Assembly: GCA_949752745.1 (NCBI GenBank)
Contig: OX457029.1
Location: 46,802,228 to 46,866,227 of the forward strand
Length of the DNA stretch: 64,000 bases
DNA from: Protula sp. h YS-2021
Lineage: Eukaryota > Annelida > Polychaeta > Sabellida > Serpulidae
Direction: 5' to 3'
The notes beneath the pieces are model-generated. The model ran no database searches and had not been told where the DNA came from. It saw only the letters and a list, made by a program, of their open reading frames with translations. The position numbers were made by a program, and so were the translations under genes. Shown here piece by piece: positions 55,946-64,000 of the stretch (position 1 is the stretch's first letter; each line of letters begins with the position of its first letter).

Positions 55946-58529
55946 TACTCCTCGAGATGTAGTCAAGTTTGTTCACCCAAAGCGGGCCCCACATGACTTG
56001 AACAAAAACGAAAAATTTTTTATGCAGTTTGACTCATCCATTGGACCTTTATACAGTGAGAGAATATAGCAGTTGTACATCGGTTTGTATCCGGTTTTTG
56101 TCCGTTGTTTGCACAGACGTGTGCCAACACGGACAAATCATGGGATCCTATGCGCATTGAGGCGTCAACCACTTCACAGTAATTTATACCGCCGGTGGGG
56201 GGCTTATACTATCTACAGTTACTTTCTTCTAATTTTAATTGCATTGCTTGGAACATTGTAAAGGTTAATGGTATATGTTGTCGTCATGAAAAAGATTCTG
56301 TAATAAGGAAGGGGTGTTAAATTAACGATTGCTGCCATTTCATGATATTTGCTTGTTGGCTAGTTTTGTTGCCTTCATAAAACGGCTCCTTTCTACAACC
56401 TTGTATAAGAATGAGAACATCTGTATATGTCATTCTTTTTAATTTACTCGTAATGGTGTCATTGGGCAAAGTCTCGTTGACTATCCGTCACAGCTGTATA
56501 TTTGCTTGATTTGATAGACAAGTGAAAATGCTCTGCATAGTTATGACGTTGGCGTGATGTTTTGGTGCTGGATATGATGGTTGTTAGAACATATAATCAA
56601 AGAAAAGAATGCTGAAAACCTAGCCTTGGTTTCAGTTTTCATCCGCAACCTTAATAACGTGAAACGAAGGGATAACCTGGTTTGACTGGTTGATCGAAAT
56701 TAAATTAAATTAATGAAATTAAATTAAATTAAAACACACAGTAAGTAACGACTGGTGTTGTCGGTAATACAACCACAGATAGTTCACTTTATTCCCTTCT
56801 TTTGAATGAATTTTCTTGGTTCCATTTGCCACCATCAATTCATTTTGCGCACTGTGTTTACATTTTTGGCTTGTCTAACCATTTTAGGGCGTTCGGATAT
56901 GTACTCTAGTTGTTCCCTTATCTCTGCTACACTTTCATGCGGAACAACACTCAATTTGAAATTCGAACATTTTTTTTTATTATTTTTTATTTTCACCTTT
57001 TGTTATAAGAAAAATGGAGCATTATTGATTTCTTTAATATTTGAATTATCAGATGTCTATTCCGGAAAAGTATACCCAAAAATATCTGGTTTCTTCTTTG
57101 CTTCAGAATTCTTTTTTTTTTTGTGGTTGATGTAGACACGTTAATAAGGAAATCCAGTTTGGTAAATGTGAAATCGTAACATAGTAAGGTAAATATGAAA
57201 TCTTAACGCATACGTGTAATAGTGCCTAGTAACGAGAAAGCGAACGTTTTGAAAAAGGGGTAATATCTGTATTCTAATTACTCTTGCAGATTATTGATCT
57301 TAAAGTGGAACTCATCGGCGCTTCATTAAGTCTTGCCTTAAAACCCCTGGAGTTTCTGCCGTCACCATGTCTAACCTACAAGAAATCCTTGCAGCTAGAC
57401 GGTAAGCGATATAAATCAATGGTTTAAAAAATAATAATAATTAAAAAAAGTGCAGCAACACGTATTTATTGAGAAGATTCACAGAAGAACAAGAGTTGAA
57501 CGTTTTATTTGTATACCAATAAAAAAAAAGATCGTGGTCCGCGCTAAGCGTGCACACTGAGAACTTATGTCGTGATAATCATTAAATGCTCTGACTTTTG
57601 ATACAACTTGCTTCGCTTTCCCTTCTGAAACATGCAAGTCCTAAGCGTATCATTTTTTTTGTTGTTGTTGCAATATCAAGCTTTGAGCATATCACTGCAA
57701 CCTCATATCTCTTATATATGAACTTTGGCGGATATAAGTAAAACTGGAATTGGAGAAAAAAAAGTTATACTTGATTGCTAACAGTTCATGTATGTTTACA
57801 TGTTGTAATCTAGGAATGTCTCATTTGTCACGAGTTTATGAATCATTATTAAATCGACTAAAAAAAGAAAAAAATATTTCCGCTTCATTTTGATAAAACC
57901 TGACTAAAAAATGAATTTGCTGTGCATTTAGGGCAAAATATCACTAATTCTCGGATTGCACTCGCTTTATAAATCCATACTTTATATACAATTAACCTCG
58001 GTCGGCTCGGTATAATTGTTCACGGTTATTTAACGATAAGCAGAGAATTAGATATCGATTGCACTGCTTTTAATTTGAAGTCATATATATAAAATAAATT
58101 TTGAAAATATGATCGTTTTGTGATTAGAACTGTTTGGTTAATGGTTTTCACTCTCGAATACCAAAGTAAATGCTTTAACAAAAAGAAAAAAAAAAACAAA
58201 AAAAAACTTATGAAGTTGTGTAGTCGCCAAGCTGTTGCGTTATATTGAGGACCAGTTGAAGTTCGAAAATTACACAGAGTTACGTTATTAAATGACATTT
58301 TTACTTGATTTATTTAGTTATAATTATTATTCTAAATAATATATAAATGCGTATATGCATGCTGTAAGGAAGAATGGGCATTTATACATTGTAAAGGAAA
58401 ATTGTGATCACACTTCCCGCAATCGATACGGGTTTTAGATCATCCGACTATGTCGAGCTGGTCTTATCCCATCAGTAGAGGGGCATGCGTCGTCTGCATG
58501 TACGTATGTACGTGTGTAAACTTTTACTT
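55946..58529. other. Non-coding, with AAATT repeat
   Basis: An (AAATT)n-like stretch lies at about 56697-56733. No recognised gene. The 109-codon frame at 56806-57135 has no domain. Confidence 0.5.
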
Positions 58530-59345
58530 AAAATGCTTCTTCTCTTTCGGTTTTGATCGGATTCCTTTCAGATTTTACACGAATGTTCTCTAGGTAGGCC
58601 TCTTTTTAATTTTTTTTTTTTTTGGAGATCCGGGTTCATTTGAAATTTTTCGGTTGCCAATTTTCAAAATGCTTCTTCTCGAACAATTTTGGTAAGATAT
58701 TCTTCAAATTTTGTACGAATGTTCTTAACATAATCTTCCGTCGAAAATTTGCTTTTTTTGCCAATCCGCCAAAAATTGACTGAATGGCGGGCATTTTTTA
58801 ATTTTTTGGTGCCAAATTTTGAAAATGATTCTTCTCCCTTGAAAAGCCTGTCTTGAAAAGTGACTGTTTTTGGTGATTAGCCAAAAATTGGCAAAATGGG
58901 TGGGAGGGGGGAGCATTTGTAATTCTATGGTTGCCAATTTTTAAAATGCTTCTTTTCACACAATTTTGATCAGATTTTCTTCAAATTTTGTACCAATATT
59001 TCCCAGGTAGGCCTCGTTTGAAAAATTACTCATTTTGGCGATCCGTCAAAAATTGGCCAAATGGGGGGGGGGGGGAGCATATTTATATTTTTTTTTTGTT
59101 GTCTAATTTTCAAAATGCTTCTTCTTCCACAGTTTTGATCGGATTCCTTTTCCAGTTTTGGACAGTTGTTCTCTAGGTAGGCTTCTCTTGAAAAATTACT
59201 TTTTATGCCATCTGCCAAAAATGGGCTAAATAGGGGCGTTTAAAATTTTTGTTGCCAATTTTCAAAATACTTTTTCTCGAACAATTTTGATCAGATTTTC
59301 TTCAAATTTTGTACGAATGTTCTTAACATAGTCTTCCCTTAAAAA
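58530..59345. repeat. Array of 120-170 bp monomers
   Basis: AAAATGCTTCTTCT-type starts near 58530, 58667, 58821, 58942, 59111 and 59262, followed by TTTTGATCGGATT, TTTTGTACGAATGTTCT and CCAAAAATTGNCNAAATGG. It shares the last block with the arrays at 51.6 and 55.3 kb. Confidence 0.75.
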
Positions 59346-59690
59346 TTGCGCACTGGTCCGAATTGTGAACCGCTCATCAACGGAAGTTGAATTTACATGC
59401 GCATAGGTCCGACATGCGAACCGCGCATCAATGCAAATTAAATAAACATGCGCACTGGTCCGAAAAGCCAAACGGGCATCAACACAAGCTAAGCAAACAT
59501 GCGCACTGGTCCGAAATGCGAACGGCTTATCAACGTAAGTTGAATAAACATGCTCACTGATCCGAAATGCGAACAGAGCGTAACGGCAAGTTAAATAAAC
59601 ATGCACATTTTTCCGAAATGCAAACCACATATCAACCCAAGTTAAATAAACATCGCACTGGTCGGAAATTCAAACCCCGAAAAATAATGC
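59346..59690. repeat. Minisatellite, six units of about 58 bp
   Basis: The unit is GCGCACTGGTCCGAAATGCG followed by AACCGCGCATCAACGCAAGT and TAAATAAACAT, repeated six times with moderate divergence. The minus-strand open frame here is a by-product. Confidence 0.85.
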
Positions 59691-61636
59691 ATGCCAAAAC
59701 ATTAAAACCTAAGTAATGATGTTTTAGACGCGGCGTTTCTTCTTTTCAAAAGGCACATGTGTTTGGTCGTTTCTGGTCGTTTCTGTTGCTTGAAATAATT
59801 GTGTATGCCCGATATTACATGTCAACAGTACACTTGCGTGGATACGTTGTTCGAAGGTATTTCTGGTAGACTACCCAGTCTACTAGAGATGCACTTGATC
59901 TGTTTCCCAATTTTCTGGGAAACAAATCTTTGTATGTATTTATCGGTCTATGCTCGGGTCCGTTCAAAATTAATTATTTAGCTAGCTCTTTGCCATCTCG
60001 TCTTTTGAAGCCCAACTTTTTAAGGGAAATTCCATTGTTCGTGCACACTGGATTTGGTCTTATCGCTTTTCGTAAGCTGGGACTTTGTCCTTGGACAAGC
60101 TAGTAGAACCATTTTTGGCAACCAGACAAGCTTATTCATAGATTCACTAGATCTCGGCTGGTCACAATGTCCCTGGACATTCTTTTTTTTATACTTTGGC
60201 GAATTTTATTTGGTGATGCGGTTTAATTTTCGGTATTTAATGATGCCTAATGATTACGCTCATTCTTTCTGTTTTTACTTTATTATTAAAAAAAGCATTT
60301 TCTATAATATAGCTTTTTCTAATTATAACCGAGACAGATGTAAATACTGGATAGCAAGCATTGTCCACGCGATTCGTTGCCAAAAATAGACTGCTGGCTT
60401 CCAGACAACTCGCGTTTCCTTAACATCTAAACTACATTTTCGCTTATTTTGGTAGGTTTTAACATTTCACGTTACTCTGTCGAACCCGACATGTGGTTTT
60501 GTTGTGGTTTTGTCTTTATTTTTTGCTGTCTGTGTATCATGCCCTTTGGTGTTTAAGAAATATTTTGGGAACGGAAAGTCACATCCTCTCCAAATTTGGC
60601 GGAAATGGGGCATATGACGATCCAAAGAGTCTGCCAACTGTTGAGGGATGTTACGTGAGCGGTCGCGACGTACGGTACAACGGAATTTTGAATAAATTTT
60701 GTGGACGCAATATCTTCGCAAGTAAACGTCATCCTAAAACGGGTTTGGGTTATTCTCTTGGATCGTCCAGGCACAGAGTAATTTTTTTAAATATTTTATT
60801 TGAAAGTAAATCTGGATACTGTTTCGTTTCTCCATAAAGGGATGTGGTGTTAAGTTTAAAAAAATGTTATCTTTCTTCTGTCGCGTGTTTGTGTGTTGAG
60901 AAATAGTGATGAATGAATGAAAAGTCTTTGAAGTTGCGGGAAGAAAATTATTAGGGTTGAAGGGGGCTGGATGACATATAATCGAAACTGCAGTGCAGCC
61001 CTCAGCAAGTTCTTGGGGGGGGGCATAGGTTTTTATTCACAAGAGAGATGCGTTATTAAAGACTTTTCACATACATTTCTCATACACATAGGCACGTGTA
61101 CACTGGCCATTCTAGTTTAGATACTTTTCCACGTGTTTATGCATTGTGTGTGGTTTTGTGTTTATATGTCCTCCTTGGCTCGTACATGTTGTACCCAAAC
61201 CACATGCAAGCACTTTTGGCTGCAAACACTGCAGAGAGAATAATTCGTGCGAATTAGTTACATATACTGTAAACAACAAAATGTGACTTTGCGACAAATT
61301 TTGAAATGACCAAGAACAAAAGAACTCATAAAATAACAACAATGTCACCATCTTTTGATAAAGGACATTATGCGTTACGACTTGAATATCCGGTCGTAAT
61401 GAATTATCGGGATTTTTGCTCAAGTTAAAATGAGAACACGTGGTGCCGTAATGTTGTAGAAACTCTGAATGCTTAGAGTTGTTGTAGTACAGTCTAACCT
61501 CTTTTCCTTCGGGTCAGGGTACAATATTAGGTATACAGAGGTGTACACTAAAGATAGTCAGCTTTCCCATTGCAAGACAGAAACCTGCTGAAAATGGTGT
61601 TGGGTAATTAAAGGTTGTTTACTGTTTAGATGTGTA
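59691..61636. other. Non-coding with one dispersed repeat fragment
   Basis: 60560-60700 resembles the 310-bp unit at 50168 (GGGAACGGAAAGTC, then CAAATTT and GCATATGACG). A G tract occurs at 61015-61023. Nothing else recognised. Confidence 0.5.
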
Positions 61637-63030
61637 TGTTACAGTCAATGTTGGAAACCCGCCATTTCACGAAATGGCAAACCGTCTTGGGTAAATTCGC
61701 GTAATGCCTAAAATCTTTTGCCGTTTCACGAAATAACCTAAAAATTAGGTTATTTCACGAAATTACCTAAAAATCTTACATTTTATTTCACAAATTGGCA
61801 AACCAAGATCAGGCAAAATTGTGAAATAAGCTTTTTTTGCTCGAAATTACTTACAATCGTGACAAATATTGTGTATTTTATCTTTTATAATTGCAATAAG
61901 ATTACTTCAGTTTTCAAATACAATTAATACATCATAGTTGGTTTGTTCCTTTAATTAATACATCACAGTTGATTGCAACTGATCACAAGCTTTTAACGCG
62001 ATCATATTAATTGTGATTCATGGTAACGCACACAAGTGTTTGTGTTCCTTTTTGATTGATTTAATTGCAATTAGGATAAATTTCAGAACAACACACTGAA
62101 CTTGGTTAAGATGATGTACTCAGGAACTAGTCACCGATTTGCCGTTAGCCTACTCTGAAAAAAGAACATCCTATAACGTCTGCTTTTACCTACTCGGGAA
62201 TTAAGCGGTTTTCATGGATTGATCATAATAAGGAAACTTTCTCCATATTGGCCCTCCAGAGAAGATATATTTTGATATAACTTTTACCTGAAATCGCGAC
62301 GTTTCTATCAAATTCCTAAAAATGGGAGAATCAAATGAAGATAAATACAAACAGGAGCTGTACAAAGTATTTGAACAGCACAAATCTGTCTTTATGCCAA
62401 AAGACCAATATTACTCGACTATGGAGGAATTAAAAGCATGCGCCTTGAATACCGGCACAAAAAGCAGGCGTGAATATTATATTCTCAACAAGTATGAAAT
62501 TATTATTATTAACACAAATTTTGGTCATTATAACTCGGATAATATTTGAAAATTTCAATGTTTATTAAAATAGAATTGGAGTATAACGTTACTGGGATAC
62601 AACAGCTTTAATATTACTGTTAACCGAAATTCTGCATTTTTGTTCATGTTTTTGTCTCAAATGTACGCTAAAGCTTAAAAGATTTTCCTTTTTTTAATTT
62701 TCAGATACGAAATTCTGTAATGCGGTGATGTGATATTCATATTGTTCATCGTGTGGTGTGAAACATTCTCGTAGGATTTATTGTATTACCCGTTTTTTAT
62801 CAATAAACAATTCAAACTAATGTTTTTTTCTGATTCCTGTGATATTCTCTCCTATAGATAACAGTTTGCCATTTCACGTAATGGCAAACCGAAAATTTAG
62901 GTAATTTCGTGAAATAACCTAACTTTTAGGTTATTTCGTGAAACGGCAAAAGATTTTAGGCATTACGCGAATTTACCCAACACGATTTGCCATTTCGTGA
63001 AATGGCGGGTTTCCAACATTGACTGTAACA
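61637..63030 (+). mobile_element. Ginger-like DNA transposon remnant (1.4 kb) with long TIRs
   Basis: Ends TGTTACAGTCAATGTTGG and its exact complement at 63013-63030. Inverted similarity continues for about 140 bp, including palindromes such as CATTTCACGAAATG. The flanks TGTA (61633-61636 and 63031-63034) form a 4-bp duplication, as in Ginger elements. It contains one short coding frame (next entry) but no integrase core, so it is internally deleted. Confidence 0.75.
62322..62549 (+). CDS. N-terminal fragment of a Ginger/KRBA2-like transposase
   Basis: 75 residues from the ATG at 62322. The segment NEDKYKQELYKVFEQHKSVF...GTKSRREYYILNKYEI resembles, from memory of the family, the N-terminal helical region ahead of the integrase core in Ginger-type transposases and the domesticated KRBA2. 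The frame ends after a low-complexity III/N stretch. It may be the first exon of a longer ancestral gene. Expression is not implied. Confidence 0.5.
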   Translation: MGESNEDKYKQELYKVFEQHKSVFMPKDQYYSTMEELKACALNTGTKSRREYYILNKYEIIIINTNFGHYNSDNI

Positions 63031-63120
63031 TGTACACAGATGGAGGTTGTTCGCTATTTAGATATGTACACAAGCGGAGGTTGTTCACTGTTCAGATATG
63101 TGCACAGGAGTAAAGGTTGC
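63031..63120. repeat. Short tandem repeat flanking the Ginger-like element
   Basis: Units GGAGGTTGTTCNCTNTTNAGATATGT (about 45 bp) occur at about 63041 and 63076. A matching partial unit ends at 61636 (GGTTGTTTACTGTTTAGATG), so the transposon sits inside this array. Confidence 0.7.
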
Positions 63121-64000
63121 ATGAATTCATGATGTACCTGAACCGTCGAGCTTGGGAGTGATTTCAGTTTTTTTCTGGATACTCTTATTCGCCTATCCCC
63201 CGCCTCCAACACCCCCCCCCCCCCACCCTCCCTCCTCGCCGGAAAATTATCTATTCGACTCTGTATGACGGCTATTTTTCCGGTCCGAAAAGCACTTTGC
63301 TTGTATTTTAACTTGGTACCTTCACTGGTTGAAAGGGTCACGGCGTTGTGGTGTTATCTCATGTTTGGTTCATTGTAATTGATTACAAACACAGTCACAC
63401 CGACGTTTTATTCACTAATTACAACTTTTAACGAGGTTTTCAGGAAAAATAGATTTCATCAACAGGGCAGTAGTATTAAACTGTTAATTACCCGACTTTG
63501 TTTGTTTTTTTTTTTTTAGTTTTTTTTTATTTTTTGTTTGTTTGTTTGACTTTTCAATGGGATTGGTTTTGGCAACACTAAGACCATTGAATTGTAGTTA
63601 GAAGCGAAGTTAAGACGAGTGTTTTAGCCCTTCTGGTGGCTGAGTGGGCGCCTTGCTATGTGAGTGATTGCCACTTCGTGCCATCACTGCACGATTGAAG
63701 CCATGCCATTTTCAAAATGGCCGCCAGGCACGCGGTGTCGTCATATATTGTTTACCTATTATACCTGTCACTGGGGACTGTCTGAATTTTGTTTGTTTTT
63801 GTTTTCAAGTATGTTTGTTTTCAGTTGTGTGTGGGTACTTTTGCTTGGAAGTGAAAGAATATCGCATACAGACTGCTCGCTTAAGGGCTAGGGGCGTGTG
63901 AAATAGGAACCCTCTTTCGTTTTAAAAATGTCATCCGAGCGATGATGTGTACGGGCTGTGAACATGCTCAAATGTCATGGATTTGTCACCAAGGTAACAG
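63121..64000. other. Non-coding, no feature seen
   Basis: C tract at 63211-63223 and T/G-rich runs at about 63504-63548. No exon or RNA gene is supported. Confidence 0.5.

Noticed and set aside
63630..63700. tRNA-like A box (TGGCTGAGTGGG)
   Set aside because: No B box or cloverleaf follows at the expected distance.

Overview
The window looks like the nuclear genome of a multicellular animal, most likely a marine invertebrate. Most of it is AT-rich non-coding DNA full of dinucleotide and trinucleotide microsatellites, minisatellites, a decayed CR1/L2-type LINE, a tRNA-derived SINE-like unit and several short inverted-repeat DNA transposons. No convincing host exon was found. The species cannot be named from the sequence alone.

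The centre holds one coherent system: a Maverick/Polinton (adintovirus-like) element at 32035-47066, 15,032 bp. It has inverted termini of about 160-170 bp and a perfect 6-bp target duplication (GAGACC at 32029-32034 and 47067-47072). The left two thirds is read rightward: small accessory genes, then a chromodomain integrase, an FtsK/HerA-like packaging ATPase, two small conserved Polinton proteins, a possibly lipid-anchored small protein, penton, a pVI-like minor protein, hexon and an adenain-type protease. The right third is read leftward: protein-primed DNA polymerase B, a canonical PC4/SUB1 protein, and three diverged PC4-like proteins. A fourth diverged PC4-like protein sits in the rightward block. 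The polymerase, penton, pVI-like, hexon and protease genes carry in-frame stops or a frameshift. Integrase, ATPase and nearly all accessory genes are open, so this is a recently decaying, non-autonomous copy.

The features that look least described are these: a PC4-like family of five proteins in one element; four paralogous small helical proteins (one frameshifted); TATA boxes that contain the stop codon of the preceding gene (four junctions); and a left arm with two tandem arrays that the right arm lacks.

Layout: 1-8.5 kb, simple repeats and TGACCTT-, GTGGTCC- and AACGTT-rich repeats; 8.57-9.08 kb, hAT-type MITE; 10.4-12.1 kb, unrecognised coding-like remnants; 13.2-13.6 kb, TGTTACAG-ended MITE inside a minisatellite; 13.7-20 kb, AT-rich with little structure; 20.1-25.5 kb, a repeat whose second copy received the Polinton; 25.9 kb, SINE-like unit; 28.3-31.2 kb, LINE; 32.0-47.1 kb, Polinton; 47.1-50.5 kb, rest of the target repeat and microsatellite; 50.5-59.7 kb, a territory of related 120-185 bp monomers containing another hAT-type element; 61.6-63.0 kb, Ginger-like transposon; then unremarkable sequence to the end.
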